64,000 bases of DNA from JBMDXB01 sp048594975 (GTDB taxonomy: Bacteria; Acidobacteriota; Vicinamibacteria; Vicinamibacterales; 2-12-FULL-66-21). The translations under genes were made by a program, and so were the position numbers. Location: contig JBMDXQ010000067.1 in assembly GCA_048594975.1 (NCBI GenBank), positions 62,001-126,000 of the forward strand. The letters are read 5' to 3'. Positions 51,330-58,559 of this stretch are shown here, piece after piece. The notes beneath the pieces are model-generated. The model saw nothing but the letters and a program-made list of their open reading frames with translations, was not told the DNA's origin and searched no databases. Each line of letters starts with the position of its first letter. Within the stretch, counting starts at the first letter, position 1.

Positions 51330-54300
51330 TCAGCGAAGCGAGTCCGGTTCGACGACGACGGTCTTGACGAAGTCCTTGCCGCCGACTGAGAGCTTGACCA
51401 CGTAGGTGCCGGCATCGACGGCCTGCGGGTTGACAAACGTCGCGCCGCGGCCACCGCGGCCGGCGGGGCCGCCGCGGCCGCCGCGCCCTTCCTGGCCCTC
51501 CGCCTGCGGCGGGGGGTTGCGCGACAGGTTCCAGTGCACGCGATTCAGGCCCGCGTCCTTCGTCCCGGGCAGGTCACGGACGACGTTCCCGTTCATATCG
51601 GTGATCTGGATCCGGACGTCGCCCTGCGGCGCTGCTTTCAGGAAGTAGCTGATGGCCGTCCCGCCCGGCGGGTTGGCGCCGCGGAAATGCTTGGCGCCGC
51701 CGACCCCTCGCGCCGACGTGGTGTCGGCAATCCAGCGTGTCGCTGGACGGACGTCGAACAGGTGGGCGTCGGCCGACAGCACCGGGCCGGTCATCTGTTG
51801 CAGCGGCGTGATGTCGTCGATGATCCAGATGCTGCGCCCGTGGGTGCCGACGATGAGGTCGTTGTCGCGCGGGTGCACGAGCAGGTCGTCCACGCGCACC
51901 GTCGGCAGGCCGGTCATGAACCGCTTCCAGTCGCGGCCGCCGGTCAGCGAAATGTAGAGCGCGTATTCCGTCCCCAGGTACAGCAGGTTCGGGTTGCGGG
52001 GATCCTCGCGGATGACGTTGACGTTGCCCTCCGGCAGGTTGCTGACAAGCGAGGTCCACGTCGCGCCGAAGTCGGTCGTCTTGAAGACATACGGCTTGTG
52101 ATCGTCCGTGCGATGCCCGTCGAAGGACACGTAGCAGGTGCCGGGCGCGAAGTGCGAGGGCTCCACGCGCGAGACGTGCGTCTCGTCGGGCACGCCCGTG
52201 ATGTTCTTCGTCACGTTGGTCCAGGTGGCCCCGAAGTCGCGGCTGACCTGCACGTGGCCGTCGTTGGTGCCGACCCAGACCACGCCGGCCGCGGCGGTCG
52301 ACTCGCCGAGGGTGACGACGTTGCTGTACGACGCGGCGCCGTCGTGCTTCGAGGCCAACGGCGCCTTGCCGTCCACGCCCATGATCGGCCGATCGTTCCG
52401 GCCGATGTTGCGGGTGAGGTCGGGCGAGGCAGTCCAGGACTCGCCGCGCGACCCGGACCGGAACACCCGGTCGCCGCCAAGATACACGGCGTCCGGGTCG
52501 TGCGGCGACAACATGAACGGCGTGCTCCAGTAGAAGCGGAAGAACGTGCCCTCTGGCGGCGGCGGGAAAACGTTGCCGAGGGGGGGGCCGCCGCCGCGCC
52601 CGCCACGTCCGCCGGCTGCCTGGTCCGGTTGCCCGGCGACTTGCGCGGGCTGCCCGGCTGCCTGCCCTTGCTGACCGGCCTGCGCCGGCTGCCTGGCAGC
52701 CTGGGGCTGCGGCCCGGGGCCGCCGCGGCCCGCCGGGGCCGGCCCGCGCGGCCGGATGCTCTCCGACGTCCCCTGCCCGAGATCCAGCCGGTTGGTATTG
52801 CCGTCCTGCGACTCGGAGTAGACGATCCGCCAGTCCCTCGGATCGTTCGCGGTATAGAACCCGTCGCCGCCGCCGACGCGGAACCAGTCGCTGTTCAGGA
52901 TGCCGTTGGTGTTGCGGACGGCGCTGGGCCCGCACCAGCTGCCGTTGTCCTGCAGGCCGCCGCAGACGTAGTACGGCTTCCGCATGTCGGCGCTGATCGC
53001 GTAGAACTGCCCGGTGGGCATCGTCGCGAGCTCTTCCCAGGTATCGCCCTGGTCGTAGCTCACGTCGATGCCGCCGTCGTTGCCGATGATCAGGTGTCGG
53101 CCGTTGCGCGGGTCGACCCAGAGCGTGTGATGGTCGCCGTGGCTCTGCCCGACCATCGGCTGAAACGTCTTGCCGCTGTCGGTCGACTTCGACGCGCTCG
53201 CGCCGAGCGTATAGACAATCTGATCGTTGGTCGGATCGCAGCGGATCTTGCTGTAGTACATCGGGCGGTTGTTGTTGTTGCTCATGAACCGCCAGGTCTT
53301 GCCGGCATCCTCCGAGCGCCACACGCCGCTGCGGGTCGGGTCTGGTGGCGGAGGCGCCGCGCCACGGCCTCCGCCACGTCCAGCGCCGGTGCCGCGCTGC
53401 CCGGGCGGGACCAGGCTGCCGTCGTCGTTGACCCCGGCCCCGGTGCCGCCGCTCGGGCCGACCTCGATCTGCACCATCACGACGTTCGGCTTGGAGCGGC
53501 AGATGTCGATGCCGATGCGGCCGATGATCGGGTTGTCCGGCCAGCCGTTGCCGCTCATCCTCGTCCACGTCCGTCCCGCATCGGTCGTCTTCCAGAGGCC
53601 GCTGCCCGGACCGCCGCCGTTGAACCCCCAGGGCTGCCGGCGCCGCTGATACGACGCCGCGTACAGCGTGTTGGGGTCAGTCGGGTGCATGACCAGGTCG
53701 ATGAAGCCCGTTTCGCCGTCGACGCTCTTCGAATGCAGCCAGGTCTTGCCCCCGTCGGTGGTCTTGTAGACACCGCGCTCCGGGTTAGGCCCGAACAGGT
53801 GGCCTACGGCGGCGACGTACGCGATGTTCGGGTCCTTGGGGTGGACGGCCATCTTGGCAATCGTCTGCGTCTCGCGCAGCCCCATGAACTCGAACGTCTT
53901 GCCGCCGTCGACCGACTTGTACACGCCGCCGCCGAACGACGAGCTCTGGCGGTTGTTCGGCTCACCGGTCCCGACGTAGATGACGTTCGGGTTCGAGGGC
54001 GCGATAGCGATGTCGCCGATCGAAGACACCGGATAGGTGTCGAAGATGGGGTCGAACGTGGTGCCGTTGTTGTCCGTTTTCCAGATGCCGCTGGTCGCGT
54101 AGCCGATGTAGAAGGTCGAGGGGTTGGCCTCGTCCACTGCGATGTCGTCGATCCGTCCGCCCATGACGGCGGGGCCGATCGAACGCCAGACGAACCGCTT
54201 CAGGATCGGGTCGTCCGAGGCGTTGATCGGGGGCGGCAGCGGCGGGGCCTGCTGCTGGCCCCCGCCCTGGGCGAGAAGGCCGCGGGCGGCCAGCAGGCAC

Positions 54301-54353
54301 AGGCCGATCCCTATCCACGTCAGCAGGCGCGCGCGCAGATGTCCTGTCACCAC
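51330..54353 (-). CDS. Secreted sortilin/VPS10-type BNR-repeat protein
   Basis: A 1007-residue exported protein with a signal peptide ending near RGLLAQ. It contains many BNR/Asp-box repeats (SVDGGKTFEFM, TTDGGKTWLH, TTDAGRTWTRM, SEDAGKTWRFM, STDSGKTFQPM), the multi-bladed propeller of VPS10/sortilin-like proteins common in acidobacteria. A middle insertion is Gly/Pro/Gln-rich (GPGPQPQAARQPAQAGQQ). The C-terminal 120 residues have FLKAAPQGDVRIQITDMNGNVVRDLPG, a FlgD-Ig-like domain. The function in bacteria is not known; glycosidase annotations of the family lack proof. It is transcribed leftward, downstream of lemA on the same strand. Confidence 0.88.
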   Translation of the reverse strand: MVTGHLRARLLTWIGIGLCLLAARGLLAQGGGQQQAPPLPPPINASDDPILKRFVWRSIGPAVMGGRIDDIAVDEANPSTFYIGYATSGIWKTDNNGTTFDPIFDTYPVSSIGDIAIAPSNPNVIYVGTGEPNNRQSSSFGGGVYKSVDGGKTFEFMGLRETQTIAKMAVHPKDPNIAYVAAVGHLFGPNPERGVYKTTDGGKTWLHSKSVDGETGFIDLVMHPTDPNTLYAASYQRRRQPWGFNGGGPGSGLWKTTDAGRTWTRMSGNGWPDNPIIGRIGIDICRSKPNVVMVQIEVGPSGGTGAGVNDDGSLVPPGQRGTGAGRGGGRGAAPPPPDPTRSGVWRSEDAGKTWRFMSNNNNRPMYYSKIRCDPTNDQIVYTLGASASKSTDSGKTFQPMVGQSHGDHHTLWVDPRNGRHLIIGNDGGIDVSYDQGDTWEELATMPTGQFYAISADMRKPYYVCGGLQDNGSWCGPSAVRNTNGILNSDWFRVGGGDGFYTANDPRDWRIVYSESQDGNTNRLDLGQGTSESIRPRGPAPAGRGGPGPQPQAARQPAQAGQQGQAAGQPAQVAGQPDQAAGGRGGRGGGPPLGNVFPPPPEGTFFRFYWSTPFMLSPHDPDAVYLGGDRVFRSGSRGESWTASPDLTRNIGRNDRPIMGVDGKAPLASKHDGAASYSNVVTLGESTAAAGVVWVGTNDGHVQVSRDFGATWTNVTKNITGVPDETHVSRVEPSHFAPGTCYVSFDGHRTDDHKPYVFKTTDFGATWTSLVSNLPEGNVNVIREDPRNPNLLYLGTEYALYISLTGGRDWKRFMTGLPTVRVDDLLVHPRDNDLIVGTHGRSIWIIDDITPLQQMTGPVLSADAHLFDVRPATRWIADTTSARGVGGAKHFRGANPPGGTAISYFLKAAPQGDVRIQITDMNGNVVRDLPGTKDAGLNRVHWNLSRNPPPQAEGQEGRGGRGGPAGRGGRGATFVNPQAVDAGTYVVKLSVGGKDFVKTVVVEPDSLR

Positions 54354-54428
54354 GAACTCTCCTTGTGCTGGTGAGACGGCCGAGCCGGATTCGGGCAGAG
54401 TTTACGACAGGAGAAAGGGAAGTGCTTA

Positions 54429-54510
54429 CTGAATCGGGCGATCGGCTGATCGGGTAATCCGCCATCGGGCAATCTCACGATCGCCCGATGGCGCAATCGC
54501 CCCGATCGCA
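54429..54510. repeat. ATCGGGC-type repeat with an 11-bp inverted repeat
   Basis: CGCCATCGGGC (54460-54470) and GCCCGATGGCG (54483-54493) form a perfect 11-bp stem with a 12-base loop. Further GATCGGGC/GGGCGATCG words flank it. It lies after the lemA stop on the minus strand and may act as an RNA hairpin; there is no T-run. Confidence 0.6.
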
Positions 54511-54513
54511 TCC

Positions 54514-55083
54514 TCACTTGAAATCGACCCTCGGCGCTTTCTGCGCCTCGGGCGCCGCTTCCCAGTAGGGATATTCCTTGAAGCCGAAGACCTTCGCCGT
54601 GATATTGGACGGGAACCGGCGGCGCAGGGTGTTGAACTCGGTCACCCGCTCGTTGTAGCGCATCCGCTCGACGGCGATGCGGTTCTCGGTGCCGGCCAGT
54701 TCGTCCATCAGCTGACGGAAGGTCGCGTCCGATTTCAGCTGGGGGTAGTTCTCGACGATGACCAGCAGCCGCGCGAGGGCCGCGGACTGTTCGTTGGCCG
54801 CGGCAATCTGCTGCTCCGGCGTCGTGGCGCTGTTCAACTTGGCCCGCGACTCGGCCACGCGCGTGAAGATCTCCTTCTCCTGCGCAGCGTATCCCTTCAC
54901 CGTCTCCACCAGGTTCGGGATCAGGTCGTTGCGCCGCTGCAGCTGGTTCTGCACCTGCGACCACTGGCCCTTGATCGCCTCCTCGCTTCCGGTGAACTTG
55001 TTGTAGGAGCAGCCGCTGAGGGCGACGGTTGTGAAGGCCATCGCGGTGATGCGGGCGATCGCCCCGATCGGTTTCTTAGCCAT
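54514..55083 (-). CDS. lemA: LemA family protein
   Basis: A 189-residue protein with an N-terminal helix (IGAIARITAMAFTTVALSGCSY) that may be a lipoprotein signal (lipobox LSGC). The LemA helical domain follows: WSQVQNQLQRRNDLIPNLVETVKGYAAQEKEIFTRVAESRAKL, ALARLLVIVENYPQLKSDATFRQLMDELAGTENRIAVERMRYNERVTEFN and FGFKEYPYWEA. LemA usually sits beside a TPM-domain protein, as it does here. Its exact role is unsettled. AGAGGA precedes the ATG. A 200-base region with two kinds of repeats separates it from the TPM gene. Confidence 0.95.
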   Translation of the reverse strand: MAKKPIGAIARITAMAFTTVALSGCSYNKFTGSEEAIKGQWSQVQNQLQRRNDLIPNLVETVKGYAAQEKEIFTRVAESRAKLNSATTPEQQIAAANEQSAALARLLVIVENYPQLKSDATFRQLMDELAGTENRIAVERMRYNERVTEFNTLRRRFPSNITAKVFGFKEYPYWEAAPEAQKAPRVDFK

Positions 55084-55119
55084 GTGTCCTCTTCATTCGG
55101 TGCGCCTGGGGCCCCACAT

Positions 55120-55284
55120 TCCTTGATGCCTTGATGCGCCGGCCCCCCCCGGGCGCTGCCCCGTCGCGCGCCGTGGCGGCTGAAGGCTCTCACGCGCCAC
55201 TTACGCGCGCTGCCTGCGCGGCGGATGTCGCCTGGCAATCCACAATCAGGCAATCCGGCGCAATCCACAATCCTCAATCCCCAA
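55120..55284. repeat. Two repeats between lemA and the TPM gene
   Basis: From about 55120 to 55205 (read on the minus strand) the sequence resembles the hairpin region at 38600-38700, sharing GAGAGCCTTCAGCCG-type, GGCGCGCGA and GGGGCAGCGCC words. From about 55236 to 55290 there is a short-period array of CAATCCACAATC words. No gene is visible here. Confidence 0.55.
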
Positions 55285-56112
55285 TCACCAGGATCCGGAA
55301 GCCCCCCCTCCTCCCGACCGTCCGCCCCCGAAGCCCCCGAAGCCGCCGCCGCCGAACCCGCCCCCCCCGAAGCCGCCGAACCCGCCGCCGAAACGGCCGC
55401 CGCCGAAAGGGCCGACGCCGCTGTCCCATCCGCTCCACGGGCCGCCGACGATCCACGGCCCACGGCGGCGGCGCCGCCGAGGCCCGCCCATGCGACCGAG
55501 CAGGCTGAGCACGATCAACGCGATGACGACGATCAGACCGACGGGCAGCCCGGAGCCACGTGGTTCGGCCGGCGCGTGCCTCCGCGGTACGTCCTGGAGC
55601 GTGGTGCCGCGGCGCTCGGCGATGCGGTTGATGACGCGGGTTGTCGCGGCGAGAATGCCGCCGCTGTAGTCCCCGGCCGCGAACCGCGGCCGCATCACCG
55701 AACGGATCGTGTCACCGGCGAAGCCGTCGGTGATGAACGCCTCGAGGTCGTAGCCGGTCTCGATGCGGGCGCGCCGATCGTCGACCGCGACGACGATCAG
55801 CAGGCCGTTGTCCTTCCCGCGTGCCCCGATGCCGCGGCCGCCGTTTTCGAACATCTTCAACGCGTACGACTCGATGTCGTACGGTGCAGTGGTGCGCACC
55901 GTCGCGACGACCACGACGTCCCCCGATGCCGCCTGCAGCGCGCGGATCCGCCGGTCGAGCACCCGTTCGGAGTCGGCGTCGATGACGTTCGCGAAGTCGT
56001 TCACCGGCGCTGTGAGGACAGGAGGGTCCTGGGCGCTGACGATGGCAATGCCGAATGCTGCATGCAGAATGCTGAACGCGAGCACGCTGCGAAGGCTCAG
56101 GACTCCCCACAT
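55285..56112 (-). CDS. TPM-domain (YgcG/Psb32-like) membrane protein with glycine-rich tail
   Basis: A protein of about 275 residues from Met at 56112. A signal peptide (VLAFSILHAAFGIAIVSA) is followed by the TPM domain (LTAPVNDFANVIDADSERVLDRRIRALQAASGDVVVVATVRT ... DNGLLIVVAVDDRRARIETGYDLEAFITDG), one membrane helix (LPVGLIVVIALIVLSLLG) and a long Gly/Phe/Ser tail. TPM proteins pair with LemA. The region coding for the hydrophobic core of the signal peptide consists of words of the GAATGC repeat array, and the longer start at 56157 lies in the right arm of the same element. This start region has been built or overwritten by the repeat. Confidence 0.9.
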   Translation of the reverse strand: MWGVLSLRSVLAFSILHAAFGIAIVSAQDPPVLTAPVNDFANVIDADSERVLDRRIRALQAASGDVVVVATVRTTAPYDIESYALKMFENGGRGIGARGKDNGLLIVVAVDDRRARIETGYDLEAFITDGFAGDTIRSVMRPRFAAGDYSGGILAATTRVINRIAERRGTTLQDVPRRHAPAEPRGSGLPVGLIVVIALIVLSLLGRMGGPRRRRRRGPWIVGGPWSGWDSGVGPFGGGRFGGGFGGFGGGGFGGGGFGGFGGGRSGGGGASGSW

Positions 56113-56170
56113 CGTCCGCCGCTCAACAATCAGCATTCCGCGTTCGGCATTCAGCATTCAGCATCTGACC
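56043..56170. repeat. Heptad element overlapping the 5' end of the TPM gene
   Basis: The left arm (56043-56079) reads GGCAATGCCGAATGC, TGCATGCAGAATGC; the right arm (about 56118-56168) reads CAGCATTCC, GTTCGGCATTCAGCATTCAG. The arms are inverted, 40 bases apart, and termini have drifted from TGTCAATG/CATTGACA. The left arm lies inside the TPM reading frame and encodes its signal-peptide core; the right arm lies just upstream. Confidence 0.7.
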
Positions 56171-56182
56171 CGCATCTTCAAC

Positions 56183-56830
56183 TCACTTCCAGCCATCGAC
56201 GTAGCCCCAGATGCGCTCGACGGCGGCGACGTAGCGGGCGAGCAGCGCCGAGGGCTCCGCGATCGTGTTCACCGAGGACAGCTCCTGCACGAGGCTGCGG
56301 TCGTCCTCGGCGACCGCCGCGGGGGCGAGACGCTCCAGGTTGCGCAGCAGCGCCCTGTACGCGGGGGTGGATCCGGCGATGAGCCGCGCGAGGTCGTCGG
56401 CGCGTCCCTGCGTCTCGAGAAACCCTTCGCGCAGGTGAATGAGGTGGCTCTTCGCCTGTGCCTCGACGGCGCGCCGCAGATCCGCGTCCCGCACGGCGCA
56501 GCCGGGGAACGGGCTGGTGCCAGCGACGACGACGTGATCGTCGATGATGGCGCCGTACTCGATCGGGAACACGTCGAGCGTCCGCAGGAACTCGTACCGC
56601 GACAGGATCAGCGGCGTTGCCAGCCCATCGCGGTGCCAGTCGCCGGTGAGCGGGATGCACGCCGCCAGATCGGCAAAGGTGAGTTCGCCGACCAGCGCGA
56701 GCGAGTGGAGCGGCCGGTCGGCGCCGTAGGCGACCACCGACTCCAGGCGGCCGCCGAAGACGCGCCGCAGATCGGCCGCAAGACGATCAAGCGCGGCCCG
56801 CTCGGTCGAGTTCAAGGCCAGCGAAGCCAT
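56183..56830 (-). CDS. Protein with a degenerate nucleotidyltransferase-like N-terminus
   Basis: A 215-residue soluble protein. Its start (LAADLRRVFGGRLESVVAYGADRPLHSLALVGELTFADLAACI) resembles minimal nucleotidyltransferases, in which LVLFGSRARG would follow; here the Gly-Ser pair is missing (YGADR), so catalysis is doubtful. The rest is mainly helical (LRRAVEAQAKSHLIHLREGFLETQGRADDLARLI). It is the first gene of the leftward group with the TPM and LemA genes. I do not recognise a named family. It diverges from the YvcK-like gene by 137 bases. Confidence 0.65.
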   Translation of the reverse strand: MASLALNSTERAALDRLAADLRRVFGGRLESVVAYGADRPLHSLALVGELTFADLAACIPLTGDWHRDGLATPLILSRYEFLRTLDVFPIEYGAIIDDHVVVAGTSPFPGCAVRDADLRRAVEAQAKSHLIHLREGFLETQGRADDLARLIAGSTPAYRALLRNLERLAPAAVAEDDRSLVQELSSVNTIAEPSALLARYVAAVERIWGYVDGWK

Positions 56831-56967
56831 CCCACAATTATCGCCTGTCCCGCGGCGCGTGCGACGGCCGGTCCGCCGCGAGCACGCGACGAGCGGTCCA
56901 CACGAGCCCGATGGGAGGGGGCGCGCACGGGTTGCGGGAGTTGTGGCCTAATAGAGGGTCGTTTCAG

Positions 56968-57930
56968 ATGCAACTGCGCACACTGAACATCGGCTGCTTC
57001 GGCGGCGGCACCGGGCTGCCCAGCCTGCTGGGAGGGCTGAAGTCGAACCCCTGGCTGCAGCTGAACGCCGTGGTGACGATGTTCGACAGCGGCGGTAGCT
57101 CCGGTCAGCTGCGCGACGAGCTCGGCGTCCTGCCGCCGGGCGACGTCCTGCGCTGCGCGCTGGCCCTGGCCCGCAACGAACGCGAGGCGCGCCGGGTGCT
57201 GCTCTCGCGGCTGCCGACGCTGGAGCACCGGCGGCTCGGCGGCCACACCGGCGGCAACCTGCTGCTGTCGATGATGGAGCGCTACAGCGGCGATTTCCTC
57301 GCCGCCGTCGAAGGCCTGCGCGCGCTCCTCGGGTGTGCCGGCCGCGTCTGGCCGGTGAGCGTCCAGCAGGCCAGCCTGTGCGCCGAATACGGCGACGGCA
57401 CGAGCACGCGCGGCGAAGTGGAGGTCGATGCCGGGCAGAGCGCCGGCAACGTGATCACGCGCCTGTGGCTCGAGCCCGACGTGCAGCTGCACGAGGCGGC
57501 GGCCGCGGCCATCCCGCGGTTCGAGGCGGCGGTCATCGGTCCGGGCAGCTTCTACACCAGCCTGATGCCGATCTTCCTGGTCCGCGGCGCGGTCGAGGCG
57601 GTGCGGCAGGTCAAGGGGCCGCTGGTGCTCGTCACCAACCTGCTGACCGAGGGGCGCGGGATGTGGCACTTCACCGCCGCCGAGGAGGTCCGTCAGATCG
57701 GGCGGACGATCGGACGGCCGATCGACGTTGCCATCGTCAACACCGCCCGGCCTCCGGAGGCGACTCTCGCCAGGTACGCCGAGGAACACAAGCTGCCGCT
57801 CGCGATCGGCGATCTCCCGCCCCACTGCGAGGTGGTCACCGGCGAGTTCTGGTGCGGCGACATCGCCCGCCACGACCGGCGTCGTCTCGCGCAGGCCGTG
57901 TGGGCGGTGTTGGCGAAGCGGTTGCTTTAG
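56968..57930 (+). CDS. YvcK/CofD-like gluconeogenesis factor
   Basis: A 320-residue cytoplasmic protein. The Rossmann start IGCFGGGTGLPSLLGGLK, the switch region MFDSGGSSGQLRDELGVLPPGDVLRCALAL, GHTGGNLLLSMM, and VIGPGSFYTSLMPIFLV are the YvcK/YbhK landmarks. YvcK proteins bind UDP-sugars and are needed for growth on gluconeogenic carbon and for cell shape in several bacteria. CofD, the F420 biosynthesis enzyme, shares the fold, but GSFYTSLMPIFLV favours YvcK. The start at 56968 is preferred over the upstream in-frame codon at 56911. Confidence 0.93.
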   Translation: MQLRTLNIGCFGGGTGLPSLLGGLKSNPWLQLNAVVTMFDSGGSSGQLRDELGVLPPGDVLRCALALARNEREARRVLLSRLPTLEHRRLGGHTGGNLLLSMMERYSGDFLAAVEGLRALLGCAGRVWPVSVQQASLCAEYGDGTSTRGEVEVDAGQSAGNVITRLWLEPDVQLHEAAAAAIPRFEAAVIGPGSFYTSLMPIFLVRGAVEAVRQVKGPLVLVTNLLTEGRGMWHFTAAEEVRQIGRTIGRPIDVAIVNTARPPEATLARYAEEHKLPLAIGDLPPHCEVVTGEFWCGDIARHDRRRLAQAVWAVLAKRLL

Positions 57931-58030
57931 CCGCGTGCCTAACGTAGCCACGTGCTTCACGTGCAACGTGCCACGTGCGGCGACCTCCGGTCCGGCCGCC
58001 TGTGACATGATTGGACAATCCTGGAGGTTC

Positions 58031-58468
58031 GTGACGAACGCATCGATCATGGCGCTCGTACTGGCGCTCGCGGTTCCGGCGGGCGCGGAGGAGAAGACGC
58101 TCGGCGCGGGCGTCACGTTGAAGGAGGCGACGCCGATCGCGTCACTGGTGAACGAGCCGGCCCAGTTCGCCGGTAAGAAGGTACGGATCGATGGCGTGGC
58201 AACCGCTGTCTGCCAGGAAAAGGGCTGCTGGATCGCGATCGCGGCCGACGAGACTGCCGGGGCGCCGACAGTGCGCGTGAAAGTAGAAGACGGCGTGATC
58301 GTCTTTCCGGCGAGCGCCAGGGGCAGACGTGTCTCGGCCGAGGGGGTCTTCGAGGCGATCGCGGCCGGCGATGCGCACGGGAAGCATGCCGGCGAGCAGA
58401 GCGCCAAGACGGATCTCAGGGCATCGGCGAAGTACCAGCTGAAAGGCACCGGCGCGATCATCCGCTGA
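58031..58468 (+). CDS. DUF4920-type periplasmic protein
   Basis: A 145-residue exported protein from GTG 58031, which has GGAGG three bases upstream (ATG 58007 and ATG 58049 are alternatives). A signal peptide ends near PAGA-EE. The DUF4920 domain has VRIDGVATAVCQEKGCWIAIA with two cysteines, and VIVFPASARGRRVSAEGVFE. It is an OB-fold-like domain of unknown function that may bind metal through the CQEKGC pair. A short CACGTGC-type repeat occupies 57935-57990 ahead of it. It is followed 91 bases later by the ABC-F gene. Confidence 0.82.
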   Translation: MTNASIMALVLALAVPAGAEEKTLGAGVTLKEATPIASLVNEPAQFAGKKVRIDGVATAVCQEKGCWIAIAADETAGAPTVRVKVEDGVIVFPASARGRRVSAEGVFEAIAAGDAHGKHAGEQSAKTDLRASAKYQLKGTGAIIR

Positions 58469-58559
58469 CTATCGGAACGCTCGACTTCTCGTGGAACCGG
58501 ACAGCAGACGCTCGTTCAGCGTGTCCGGTTCCGCGAGAGGTTGACCGTCCCGGTCTTCC

